A stretch of DNA of 64,000 nt, taken from NCBI GenBank assembly GCA_017163975.1, contig JAFFSR010000237.1:2790001-2854000 (forward strand), in the 5' to 3' direction. Positions 25,301 through 37,900 of this stretch are shown here, piece by piece. The notes beneath the pieces were generated by a model. That model worked only from the letters and a program-made list of their open reading frames with translations. It was not told the DNA's origin and searched no databases. Origin of the DNA: Anastatus disparis (lineage: Eukaryota > Arthropoda > Insecta > Hymenoptera > Eupelmidae). Every line of letters starts with the position of its first letter. The stretch's first letter is position 1. The translations under genes and the position numbers were made by a program.

Positions 25301-26279
25301 ATTTAAAACTTTTTTTATGGAAAAATGTTGTTTAATAAGTACCCCCGTGTTGGTTGAAATTTCAAGTGCATCACGATATCCTAAGTTTTACTTACATAAG
25401 ACATCTCGATTAACTTTTTAACACTATACAAACGATTTGATTTCTTAACAATTTAACGATTTCCCCAATAAAATAGTTTAGTTTCTTTTACTGTAAATAT
25501 TTCTGTATACCTGTATTTTATTATGTATATAAATTAAAAGAAAAAAATTTGTGTGTGTGCGCGTGAGGGTGCCCGTGTGCGCATTGAATGTTTGAATATG
25601 TTAAAATTGAATAATAATAAAATGTCTCTGATGGAAATTTAATTATTTTTCTAACAATATATAAAATTAGTTCAACTAATTTCTACCAGAGATAAATAAA
25701 ATTTCCTCATAAAATCTTTTAAACCCCTGAATTTACATACTCCTAGTGATTAATTTTTGTAATATTCATAAAAATATAATAAATCCTAAAATTGTGATTT
25801 TATATATTTTTTTTCAGGATCATGTGTACAAAAAACAAATCATAAAAACACTTTAAACAGCAGTTTTAAGAATATTGTAAATACCGATATGACAGTTACT
25901 CAAATTTTTTGCTCTTAGTCCAAAAGTTTTAAAAATATCTCTATATTGTACCCCTTCGTTTGAACTATTAAAAAGCATGACAAAGATATTTGAAAAATTT
26001 TTTTAATTAAGATAAAAAATTCACAAAACTGCAATGTCGGTATCCATGTAAAAATCATATACCCCATTACACCACCCTAAAAGTGTTTCCCTATTTGAAA
26101 GTCTTGAATTTTTGAATAAAAATAAATATCGATCTTGTAACATTACAATTGATATATTTTTCTATTTTTTATAGGAAAAGTTAATTCTTGGAGGTTTCTT
26201 GATGACGGTGCCACTATTGTTCCCATTGTACATTGCGACCAAATTGACCGAATGGACAGCAGCTAGCAAGGAAAAATAA
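22391..26279 (+). CDS. Small mitochondrial inner-membrane protein, probable cytochrome c oxidase subunit 8-like, with two alternative terminal exons
   Basis: Exon 1 (22391-22504, 38 codons, phase 0) encodes a basic, Ser/Thr/Ala-containing presequence-like N-terminus and then RHYDTMVTKPRHRVSFA. Two downstream exons can each complete it: 24712-24813 (71-residue protein) and 26175-26279 (72-residue protein). Both add EKL, a single membrane-spanning stretch and a short polar tail. The layout of presequence, short matrix arm with SFAEK, one transmembrane helix and basic end fits small nuclear-encoded oxidase subunits, COX8 best. I cannot exclude another small respiratory subunit. The start is the only upstream ATG in frame. 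A SINE sits in the first intron (23856-24055). Both terminal exons have good acceptors, an intact stop and an AATAAA further downstream. Confidence 0.6.
22505..24711. other. First intron of the COX8-like gene
   Basis: About 2.2 kb, AT-rich, with SINE copy C at 23856-24055. No further exon seen between exon 1 and terminal exon A. Confidence 0.6.
23856..24055 (+). mobile_element. tRNA-derived SINE, copy C
   Basis: Copy inserted in the first intron of the COX8-like gene, same orientation as the gene. The A-box region is intact (tggctcagtcggtagagcg) and the B-box has one change (gagtttgaatccc). The body and A-rich tail are as in the other copies. Confidence 0.85.
24712..24813 (+). CDS. Alternative terminal exon A of the COX8-like gene
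   Basis: Acceptor ttttttaacag, phase 0, 33 codons plus TAA. It encodes EKLGLGLVLTVTPCIIPVCF and then a short polar tail ending SQKGK. An AATAAA lies at 24874-24879, about 60 bases past the stop, so this exon can end a transcript by itself. Confidence 0.75.
   Translation, partial: EKLGLGLVLTVTPCIIPVCFGTQFLNWRSQKGK
24814..26174. other. 3' UTR of isoform A and intron before terminal exon B
   Basis: No additional exon or repeat seen. Includes a GT/GC-alternating patch at about 25550-25583 (tgtgtgtgtgcgcgtg). Confidence 0.5.
26175..26279 (+). CDS. Alternative terminal exon B of the COX8-like gene
   Basis: Acceptor tttttatag, phase 0, 34 codons plus TAA. It encodes EKLILGGFLMTVPLLFPLYI and a tail ending in a Lys-Glu-Lys. 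Ten of 33 aligned residues match exon A, including EKL, both prolines of the helix, a Thr and a Trp near the end. An AATAAA is at 26460-26465. Confidence 0.75.
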   Translation, partial: EKLILGGFLMTVPLLFPLYIATKLTEWTAASKEK

Positions 26280-27048
26280 ATCTCAATCAGAAACATGTTA
26301 ATAGTAAATCTGTAGTTAATTAATAATGTTGATGATTAATTTTTTTAATCAAAAACGAAATTGTTTTACGAGCGACTAAAAGGCGCTCTAAATTAGGCAA
26401 CAAATTTTATTATTTATATTGGAATTGGACGGAATTTTTAGTTTGAAATTTCAATCGATAATAAAGCGTTAGATAAAATTGTTTATAATAAATAATTTTT
26501 GTAAAGAAAGGTATAAAGTCAAGTGAGACTTTTCATCTCATTTTTAAAAAATAGAAGTGTTTTGTTTTTTTGGCTACGCTTTATTATTGTTTTCCAGAAA
26601 TCTAGAAAAATTATTTAGACAATTTTTATTTATCTATCTATTTATTTTTTTATTTTATTTTATTTGTGGGAATCTCTACCTTTTGATAGATTTGATCAAA
26701 GAAGATCGGATTCAAAACATGACCTTTATTTTATTGTACCTTGAGCCTTTCCGTTGATTAATTTAACACGAATTAATATTTTATAATATTAATTGATTTA
26801 TTTAAAAAAAAATACATGTAATTTTTAAGAACAAAAATCTCTTAGAGACCCTTGTAAATTATATGTATAAATGTCTCTCTAACTAATATGGGCACACATA
26901 TTTTTTATGGTGCCCTTATTGTCATCATTTTTTGTACCTAGTCAAAAAATATACGTAGATATTTAGAAGGTTATTCTAAGTATCTTTTCGTTTAAAAAAA
27001 CTAGTTTTATTTCAAGCTTTACCTTTGATTAACATATGCATAAAAGGG

Positions 27049-27238
27049 AGGTCGTCTGTGGCTCACTCGGTAAAGCGATTGATTCGTATTCTCGAGGTCC
27101 CGAGTTCGAATCCCGCTCTCAGCCGATGTATATAAGCACCACTGTACGTTACATGTGCTTTGTTCAAAAATACACTGACGACCTTCGTTGCTAATTAGCA
27201 TCAAAATGATAGCATAAATACAGAGACGTTAAATTCTA
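27049..27238 (+). mobile_element. tRNA-derived SINE, copy D
   Basis: Full-length copy with tggctcactcggtaaagcg, gagttcgaatccc, the shared body, and gacgttaaat at the 3' end. Confidence 0.85.
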
Positions 27239-29846
27239 ATGTTTGTACATAATTGATGATATAGCATATGAGGTGTATGTAGGGAATAATTGCATTTTAA
27301 TTTTTTACAGTGACTAATAATTATATCAATCAAATAATAAAAATTATTTTATACAAATACTTGATCTTTATTGTTAATTTTTTATTTCATATGAGTTGAA
27401 ATTTATAACTAAAAAAATATAAAAATGAAAATATTACGTAAAACTTGATAATAAATATTAAAAATAAAAAGTAAATGTTTTATCATGGGGAAAATTTTTA
27501 AAAGAGATGAATGAACATGACTTTCAAATTCTATTGAGCTTTTGAGGAAAGGAATATTATTTCAAATATCAATAATTCATTTATTTATTTAACCAGAGTA
27601 AAACATTTAGTAATAATATATGGAGTGCCATCTTGAAGGTATTATTGAATATCCGAAGCAGCAAACATCCTATAGAGGTGGTCTAAAGAACTTATAAAAT
27701 AAAATTAAAATTAATAAATAATAACGGCAGATAAAAAAAGATTTTCATTAAAATATGACTATTTTTATGCCTAATAAAAAATTCTTAGAAAATTTTATAA
27801 TTCTTTAGATTTGAATAAAATTTGAGATTATTCATCTTTTGTTCATAAATGAAACGATTGTTTATAAATGAAAAATTTGAAATTATTATGTAACTTAACA
27901 ATACTACTAATAATAAAACTTTAAATAATACTAATAATAAAACTTTAAAAATGGACTTCTTATATGAACCATAATTATAAAAAAAAATATTACCATTCCT
28001 TGAAAAATCGTAGTAAATATAAATGTTATAAAAAGATTAAAATATTTTCTATTGATGATACTAAGAAACTCACTTATCTTTAGTACGTAATAACCATCAT
28101 CACAGTCATTTGCACGATAGCTGATTAAAATTATTGCAAAATCCGAAGAGATTTCAAAATATGTATTTAATAATCTAATAGGCAGTAAAAATTTCGAAAT
28201 AACTATGACGACGTAGTCATTTTTTTCATGTTATTGAAAAATTTTTATGCATTCTGTTATACCCTCGAATCACCTAATTCTATTCATAGGGTCCATTTTA
28301 TACTATTTAAAAAAAATTCTGATATTTAACATAAAAAAATGTTAATTATTAAATTCAGTATAAATTTAGATAGTTTAAAGCCTCAATTACTTCTGCCATA
28401 AAACTAAAATATTCCCAGAAGAAAGTATTAAGTTCATTGCACGTGCATCATACATTTAGATTTATTATTTTTTAAATTGATATTTCAGATGATGCTAATG
28501 AAATCGGTAGTGAGAAGTCAAATTGATTGACATGGATGAATTAAAAGATTTAATTTGACCAATTTATTGTTAAAAACAATAATGCAATATAACTCCCGCA
28601 TTTCGTAAATATACAATAAACCTAAATTTTTATATTTCTGCCATAAATTATCTTACACAGCTTAAAATAAATGATCGAATTATTTTAGAAGAACGGAAAA
28701 TAGAATGCGCTGTTGCTACTGTCTTAACAACCGAATTTCACAATCTTCGGTAACCTATTTATTTTATTCTAAACTCATAAAGTAGAACAAATTTTCACGT
28801 CTACGCTCGAGTATATTTATTATTTTTTTGTTATTGATTTAGCATTGTTATTCAAACGCGATAATCACTTAATACTTTAAATTATTTAATTCCTTTTCTA
28901 TTCGATAATGGCATTTAAATTCAAACATTTAAAAAATTTTGTTCTTTAAAAAGAAAATTTTTTAACTGCATCAATAAAAGTCTGAAATCTTTTTCTTCGA
29001 TTGATTCTTTACAGTAATTAATACCTTTCAACCATCAATTCATGTAAGGCCAAAATAATTATGAGGAAAAAAATGTGTACATTCACTTGTTCATTTTTAG
29101 TAAATATAATAATTTTTTAAGTAGGTAGACTGTAATAATAATACAAACAACTAGTAATTTACGTAAATTCGTTGTATTCAAGAGACATTTTTATATATTT
29201 TAGAATGCTTTAAAATTATATAGATTAAAATGTACACACGAATATGCAATCGTTTATAAAAAATTATTTTATTCAAATATTTAATTTTCTGAGAAGTAAA
29301 AGAAAATTGTGGAAATTTCTTATAAATCAACATAATTTTCTATGGTTTGACTATTTTTTAAACATATATGGTATTATGTATTCTTTTGGTCACCTTTTAC
29401 TTTTTTACTTAAAATAATATTTTGTAAATTATTATCCTCAGTATAAAATTCAATTTATTTTATAGAAGTTCCTGGAAATTGGATTATATTTGAAAACCCA
29501 AATTAACATCAACTCTACGATGTAAATGTTGTTCTAAATTACATCTAGTACAAGCTACGTGAAAATATAATAACCGTTAATTATTAATTGGGTTTTCATT
29601 ATTATTCAGATGTGTGGATGGCATGATATATTCAACATCTATTTATTTGCTTTCAAAAACAAGGTATAATGAATTTTTTGTATATCCTTTCATTGTAATA
29701 ATGCTAATATCGTGATTTATAAGCATTTCAATTGCTTGTAGACATTTATTTTGTACTGCCAAATTAGTAATGTAATATATAAATGCTTTTACCTACCTCT
29801 AATATAATTATAAAAATATTAAACAATTCAATAAGTTAAAATTTTC

Positions 29847-29998
29847 GAGGCCCAGTGATGAATTCATAACTCGAGGTCCTGAGTTCGAATCCCGATCTCG
29901 ATCTATTAATACAAGCACCACTGTACGTTACATGTGCTTACATAAGCATTGTAATGATAGCATAAATACAGCGACGTTAAATAAATTAAAAAAACAAT
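29847..29998 (+). mobile_element. tRNA-derived SINE, copy E (truncated)
   Basis: The A-box half is lost or badly damaged and the segment between acatgtgctt and agcat is deleted, but the B-box (gagttcgaatccc), caagcaccactgtacgtt, the gatagcataaatacag block and the A-rich tail remain. Confidence 0.8.
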
Positions 29999-31769
29999 AA
30001 TAATGATATATTTCAATAATATTATATTCTCTCAGTATTAAAAATATTTGTTATTTTTTTTATGATTCATTGGATTTTTAAAATAAAAAAATTAAACATT
30101 AATGCAAATATAAAATTTTTTTTATTAAACAAGAATGGAAATTAGCAAACATTACTATTTTACAAGAAATTAAAGTCACAACCAGAAAGTGGCAAGGATT
30201 AAAAATATACATGAACATGCCAGCTACACACATACTCACACATAACATTCTCACATTCATAAGATACTTAATAATAAATAACTTATACAACTCATTATTT
30301 ACTATATTAAAATAAATTAAGTAATCAATTATAATAAAATATTGAAGTGATTAATTATCACTTAAAGTAATTTCATTATATATCAGTAATGCTTGAATCA
30401 GACTGTTAATGCTAATTGCTAACATTAAAGTTACAATAAATTAAGTACTAATCATAATCTTAAATAATGCATTAATTTCAATTACACAAGTATAATTGGC
30501 TATTTGATTTTTTAACGTTTAAAATTTACATCTTGTATACATCGTAAGTGATTTCATTAAAAGTTTTATTTTTCAACATTCATCTATTTTAAATAAAAGA
30601 ATATCAATTTTCCTTGCGACTCAAAGGATTTTAAAAATTCTACCTTTATAGGCCAATTGTAGAGATCTGGTAGTTGTAAATAAAATTTAATTATAATGTA
30701 ATCATATTTATAAAATATTTCATATATATAAAGAATCTTTCAATGATCAGTCATTTAGTGAATTTCGTTTAAATTTACTAAAATTTTACTGGAAGACGAA
30801 ATTAAATCATGTAAATATATGTCTATATTAATATAATATCATAATAATAAAATGGTAAGACTTTTTTTGAAAATATTGAAAAAATTTTATCAGTATCGAT
30901 GAAGCTCATGAATTAGATTAAAGAATTTTATCATTTTAATATATAAAGATTTTAAACATTATTAAAAATTGAATTTACTTTAAATATGCAAGATTTGCAT
31001 AAAAATTCTATTCCCTATCTTACTGCCACCTACAAAATGTTACAAATTAATCTTCTAGTATGAAAATTATAAAATTAAGACAATTATTTTTTTGTCATGA
31101 ATAACAATAATATTTACAAAAAATTTTTTCTTTCATCAATAACTAACAATATTGAATATTTTATTATCATATATTTACTATATTATGTTATAAAAAATAT
31201 TATATATAATATAGTAAATTGTTATGAAAATAAAATAATCAATATTATATGTTATTACTCTAAAAATATTTACATATAAATAATTATCTTAATTTTTAAT
31301 ATCTAACAATTTCATACTATCAAAGTTAATATGCTGTATAACAATACTCGATCGAAAATTGTGTGCGTTAAGTTTTTGCAAGTCTACCAGAAAATTCGAT
31401 TGTTTAAAATTTTGAAATGAAGTGTAAAAATCTACTAAATATTTTTATCTCTAAAAAGAAAATCCTAACAGCGAGGCAGCCACGTTTGATCACAGTATTT
31501 CATTAAAATTTTATAATAATATCTGTAAACCTTGGACTCAAAAATTGTATAATGGAAGTCTATTAAAGGTGTATTAAAGATTCAGTCTCTTATTATTGAA
31601 TTTGAAAGAAATTAATATTATTACTAATATGCAACTTTTAAAATTTTATGAAGTTTAGATGCTAAAAATCAGTCAATTATTTACTTTCAAAAAATGTACT
31701 TGTAAGCAATTAGTCATACAATAAAAGCAAATTAAGTCCAAGATTTACTTTCTCAATAATAAATGCTTT

Positions 31770-33074
31770 TTAAGCTCTGCTAGAAGAGGTCGACGAAGAT
31801 TTTTTCCAACAACAAAGCCACCTACACCAAAGTGGAGGTGGCTTTCGACGATTTGATAAATATTTTGCACCACCTCGTCTCATACTTAATGCACTGACAA
31901 TTGCTTGGTCAAAAGCCTCTTTAAGGTCTTGTTGAGTCAACGCAGATGTTTCTACATAACTAGATGCTCCTATTCTATTTGCTAACTGATGTCCTTGAAC
32001 ACTTGTAATTGGTGTTTGTCCATATCTTGCTAATTGTAATGTTAGTCTTACATCCGAGCGAAGATCACTTTTTGTTCCAACCTATAAACATATAAAATTA
32101 TTAATTAATAATTACATTATATGCTTTGATACTTTCAACTAATTCAACATAAACAAATATTTTATTTTTTTACCAAAATTATTGGAGTATTTGGGCAATA
32201 TCGATGTACTTCGTTGATCCATTTTGTAGCAACACTGTGATAAGATGCAGGATTAACAATGCTAAAGCATATTAAAAATACATCAGTCTCAGGATAGCAT
32301 AGTGAACGTAATGGGTCAAAATCGTCTTGACCAGCAGTATCGCATAATTGAACATTTATAGGCTGACCATCCACATTTACCACAACTATAAAAGAAAAAT
32401 AATAATCCAATGAATCATTTTATCAATTTATTGATAAAAATAACAAGATATAAAAAACAATGAAGAAAGCTTGTTAAACTAAAGAACAAAACATATTAAC
32501 AATAAAAAAATTATTAAAAAATAAATTTAAAATCTAAATAATTTCCAAAACTCAAAATTCGTCCAGGACAACAGAAATATATATTATTGGATTGCACTGT
32601 ACTTTCACCTGTTGTCTGCTATCATAGCTGCCCATCATTAAAGTATATATAATATATACAGTCAAAGAAAAAAGTACATATAGAATATGCAGGTGCACGC
32701 ACAGGCAAAGTGTTTAATAAGTTTAGCAAGAATATAGACAAAAGAAGCGAAGTAGAAGAAGAAGAAGAAGAAGAAGAGTAAGTAGTAAAAGAAGAAGAAT
32801 AAAGGGGCAGGTGGTTGTAGGGTATCTATATATATATATACATAAATTTGGTACCGTTGTAATTATCGAAGGCCGTAGGTTCGTATTCGGGTGGAAAACC
32901 ATTGGTAGAATACGACACGATTAAACTAGTCTTTCCAACCGCACCATCACCAATTAATACAACTTTAATTCTAGCTTGATTTTGTTGTTGTTGTTGCATT
33001 TGTATTGATTGACTTGTCGATGAGCCAGCAAGTAATGGCTTGGTCCATTGTGAACGTGCTGGTGGCGATGGCAT
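31770..33074 (-). CDS. Rho family GTPase RhoU/RhoV type (Wrch/Chp)
   Basis: Three exons: 32855-33074, 32174-32385 and 31770-32081, giving 247 residues. An N-terminal extension of about 35 residues rich in Ser, Pro and Gln precedes the G domain. The P-loop is GDGAVGKT (42-49), with Gly at the position corresponding to Ras 12. The switch I effector segment is PTAFDNY, the switch [11 protein letters not shown], the guanine-specificity motif GTKSD and the final SALTQ. The C-terminus has no CAAX box and ends in a Cys/Trp/Lys-rich segment ([10 protein letters not shown]) followed by a Ser-rich tail. RhoU/RhoV proteins are known to be anchored by palmitoylation at C-terminal cysteines, and these cysteines are candidates. 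The family acts through PAK and Par6 on cytoskeleton and adhesion. The extension and fast-exchange character are family traits, not tested here. Confidence 0.93.
32756..32777. repeat. AAG microsatellite
   Basis: A run of gaa/aag triplets of about 25 bases inside the first intron of the RhoU gene. Confidence 0.7.
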
Positions 33075-33804
33075 TATATATATGTATATACTTCTATTTT
33101 ATATAATATATATGTTATACGTATATTTTATTATACTCCGATTAACCGAAAAAAAAAATTATTCTCGCGTTAACTGAAACGCGCGACGACTGCAGCTCTG
33201 CAGCAGTCTTTCTACCTGCACGCCTCCTCTATTGTAACACAGCTGAGAATTTTCGTTATTACGTTGAGGTAAAAAAACTGGAGTGGGGAGACTGAAACCT
33301 ATATTACCTATTACTATATATACCTATAGTGTGAGCGAAAGATAGAAAGAGATGGATATAGAGGTCGAGAGAGCGCGAGTTTGATATAATGTCGAATGAG
33401 AGGAGAGAGCTGGCAACGTTGCGTTTGTTGTAAGAGAGAAAAAAGCTTCTCTGGGGCTGGTTTCCTCTCTCTTGCAACCTTATAACGAAAATGTTATATA
33501 GGCCTTTTAGAAGTCACGGAACAGTTTGCGGCGTCTCTTCCTTCGGTTCTCTCTTTTGACACCTGTTGCGTTTATAAACTTACTAACTTTGTATAGATGT
33601 GAAGGATTCATCTTCTTTTTATTTTTTTTATTTTTATATATATATGTAGAATTTTTTGTGTATATGTGTGTGCGCCGCTACTGTCGCTTGTTGTTGTTAT
33701 TTTTGTTGTTATTGTTGTGTGTGCTTATTTTTTAATGTTAATCTGGTTATTTTGAAAAAAAATAATTTCAATTTAAAAAAAGAGAAGAAAAAAAAGGGCG
33801 GAAA
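33075..33804. promoter_or_regulatory. Bidirectional promoter region between RhoU and the CARD gene
   Basis: The two start codons point away from each other and are 730 bases apart, so both 5' UTRs and core promoters must fit here unless upstream introns exist. The middle (about 33170-33470) is less AT-rich, with GA-rich tracts (gagagagcgcgag) that could bind GAGA-type factors. I cannot place the initiation sites. Confidence 0.4.
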
Positions 33805-34909
33805 ATGCAACAAGAATCGGAGATTGTTGGCTCACCAGAAGTTAAAACCTTATTATCACGGCATAAAGCAAGCTTGTTAAGGGAGCTCGAAGCAACGAAT
33901 CTTTTAGGCGTCTTACAAAAACGAGGCGTCATTAACGACGTTGATCGTCAGGCATTAGCGAGTTCATCGAATCAAAGCGGCAATAACGACACCGACGTCG
34001 ATTTATTTATCGATCTCATACAACGTAAGGGCTTCGATGCGTTTAGAGAATTTTGCTTTGCCCTCGAAGCCGAATGTCCACATGTGCTTACGGATCTTCT
34101 TGTCGATCAGCATGCTCTCACCGGTCATTCATCTTATTCTATTTTTCATTTCATTTTAAAAAAATGCATTTATTCTTTTTTTCAAGCTTGGTGCATATGT
34201 TTCTTTTTATTTAACGAGTTGTATTTTTGGTTTTTATAGAGGAACAAGAACAGCAACTTAAACAACAACCAAGTCAGGATGTAAACGTTAACCAGGAGCC
34301 ACGCAACAACTCCAAGCAACTTGATCTCAAAGAATGCAGGTAAGTCTTTTATTCAGTTTATTTGAAGGGCGCTGGTTTAATCTTTCCTTACCTTGTAATC
34401 CTTTTAAACTGTCAAAAAAAACCGTTAAATTAAAAAGATGTTCTTTTTAACGTCGGGAAAGATCATTTTTTAAGTTTTTTAACTTGTTGAGGTTTTTTAC
34501 GTTTTCATACAAAAATTAAATCATTGAAATATTATTTTTTCTTGAAAAAATTATACGAACGCTATTTTTAAAACGCGAGTTCGTTACCCCCCATTAAAAA
34601 ATTGCAAATATTCTATGCGATTCATTTATAATATATACCTTACTTATGAAGCGATGCGCATGATAATATATAATGTGCGAACAATTTGTCACGACAGGAA
34701 GTACCGAATTACCATTCGATTAGAAAACGACACCCGGTTTAAATTATATGCGTATACATATAACCAATATAACTTTTAATTTGAAAATTATTCAATGTGT
34801 TCTTAGTATGCGTAATTTATAAAGACATTATAAACGATATAGACTGACATGTAATAAATAGAAAATAGAAAATATGTTAATAATTGTATTAAATTATACA
34901 TATATGTAT

Positions 34910-34984
<75 letters not shown>

Positions 34985-37900
34985 TCTGATTATAATCGAT
35001 TTCACGCATACTTTCATTGATTAATGTCTTAAATATTTAAAAAATAAATATAAAGCAAATATTGTTTAAATATATTGGCGCTTAACTAGATTTATAATTA
35101 TGACTTGTTTGTCTGCTAATGCTTTATTAGGTAATTAAAAAAAAATAATTCGTTTCTCATGCGCGGTATATAGAAGTTATGAGAAAACTTTCTATATCTT
35201 TTCACTTGATCTTGTTTAATTACAATTAACGCGCGTATGTATGTATGTGTAAGGCTGCATAAAATTAGTGCTTTTGAGTTTGTTAAAATAATAGATTATG
35301 CTTCTATTTTGGATAAGTTTGTGAAAGATACGAGTCACATCTTACATTTTTTTTTATTTTTTTTTAATTCGCGATTTTAACTTAAATGTTGGATATGGTG
35401 AGTTAATGTTAAAAATTACATTGAGGCGGAATTTATTCCCATGATTGTGCAAGCCAATTAATATTTATTTTGTTCGTGTGAATTTTGACAGTTTTGTAAA
35501 TATTTTTAATTAGAATTTTATTAAAATTCGCATAAAGTATTTTTTAAAAAAAGGAACGCTACGGTAATTATTCATTTGAATTTTTTATATTATGAATGTA
35601 GGTTTTTTAAACTTTGATTAATCCAATAAATAATTGAATAAAAATTATAAATAATCAATAAAGTTATCGTCTATAACGATTTATATAAAAAATTGAAAAT
35701 AAACTGATAAGAAGAGTGCATCACATTTTTGTCATAAATTTTTAAAAACTTGTTACTTCTGGATATCTTTATGCTTGTAATTCGATTTTAACAGCTTCAA
35801 TTAATATTAAAAATTATTTTGTTGAATTTTTAAATATTTTTCTGAAAAAATTATGAAATAATTATAATTTAATATAAAAAAATACAGACCATTAATTATT
35901 TTCTTATTAAAAAGAGAAGCAGGTTTCAAAAACAATAAAGAAAAAAATAAAAATCATTAAAAAAATGTAATTTAATACATCAATAAAATTCCAATGTCCG
36001 CTCCCACACTGTATTCAATGTGGCTTTTTATTTCTTAATAACTATTGAATGAATTGAAACTTATTAATCGACAGATTTTTATCGCAACTTTCACTAGAAC
36101 CTTCAAAACAAACGTCTATAGGAAAATTAATTAGCATACCATATTCATATCCTTTTTGTTTTTAATTGAAATTTTTTAAAAATCAAACAATATAATTAAT
36201 ATCAAAACCATCGACCGTTAAATTCAACTGTCGTGACTTTCTTCGTGAATCGAGGTAAAACAGAAGTATATCCCAAAGCTATAAAAAAATTCTGTGACCC
36301 AATTATCGTGTATACTTTCATTTTTATTAATAATATTGTCTTAACGACGATATTAATAAATTAAAATAATAATTTTAAGTAGCCGCGATTGTCCGTGGAT
36401 TAAATTCAATAAAGAAATTTAATTTTAGGCTCTTTTAATTAATTGATTGTAGAAAATGATAAATAACATCTGGGCTCATAAAACTCGAATCGACGATGAA
36501 GATCTTTCTAAGCCACCCACGCGATATTATTTTTACGAAAATTTCGAAATAACTAAAATTATCCGAGTGTTTGAAATATAGTTATAACGTTTATGTCATA
36601 CTAAAATGACTTGAAAATTAGTAAGTTTAAAATTTTTTACTGGGTCAAACAAAATTGAATATTTAATTTAAAAAATAAACTTTTTTAATAAAAAAAATTG
36701 AATAAAAACTTATATAAACATTACACCGTCAATGAAAAAGTGTTTAATTATAATAGTTATAGTATTCAACGGTATTATTTATTTATTTAACAACAAGAAA
36801 AAAAAAATTGGTAATGATAATGAACGTAATTTGTAAATATAATTTTTAATGAGTTATGCATATAATTTACGATATTTTCTATGTTACATGTATACACATA
36901 AATTACATGTAATTATTTTTAAGCTGGGAAAATTAAATAATTTTAAATACATAATTTTGTATGCTTATTTAAAAATGCATTATGATTCTATTCTAAGCAA
37001 CGATTAAAATTTTTTTAATAAATAACGAGAAATCGTTCACGTGAATTAGATTTTTAAAATAATCCATAGTTTATTTTTCAAATAACCTTAGACTGAATAA
37101 CTTCAATAATTTATGACAAAATTATATTGTCTTATAAAAATGGAAAATTGTAATGAGGGATAATTAAATTGAAAAAAAGAACGCAATATTTTGATTTAAA
37201 CTTCTTTTACTTCTTTTTATGAAATATTTTGAAAATTTGTTTTTCAGTTTGTGTAATACATATTTTTAAGAAATTCTTTTTAAAAAATATTTTGCATATC
37301 GAACATCTTCTTGTTTCTTTGTATACATAAATAATAATTTTAATATTTTTCGTTTTACAATAAAGCTCTCCATACATTTTAAAATAAAAAAAATCATTTC
37401 TCATATATAGTCACTTATATAAATTGTTGCGCTTATTTTCATTTCAGATAAATCTCGCACCGCGAGATACCCATTGTCTTCTTATAAATTTACAATTTGA
37501 TTTTAGTGTGAATTGCATTTTTTTGTATATCACGATTACAATAGAAATTTCATATACACATATACATGTGCACATATAAATAGATACATACATACATATA
37601 TGCATATATAAAATTTATAGGTAAGTTTATTGTTTGCGCGTTTGTTAGACAAAATCGCAGCCTCTTACCAGTCTTAAAGTTATTGTTTTTTTTTTCTTTT
37701 TCTTCTTTTTTTCATCATTCGAACTTCTTCCTTGTGTACATGCATATATATTCGCATTGGTTTTCGAAGAAGTTACATACACAAAAACGAGACGTACGAA
37801 CTGTTTTTAGGTTGGTACAGTACTATTTATAAGACGCTGAATCATGTATATACAAGAGGTTACTGACTACCGGTGTACTTGAGGGCAATAGTCTTTACTA

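Larger units (their letters stand above)
26280..31769. other. Intergenic DNA between the COX8-like gene and RhoU
   Basis: About 5.5 kb of AT-rich DNA with two SINE copies (27049-27238 and a truncated one at 29847-29998). Open frames here are Ile/Asn/Lys/Phe-rich and look like chance. No other gene or conserved motif seen. Confidence 0.55.

Noticed and set aside
34803..35009. Minus-strand frame with Tyr-Ile repeats
   Set aside because: Direct translation of the CA/TA microsatellite.
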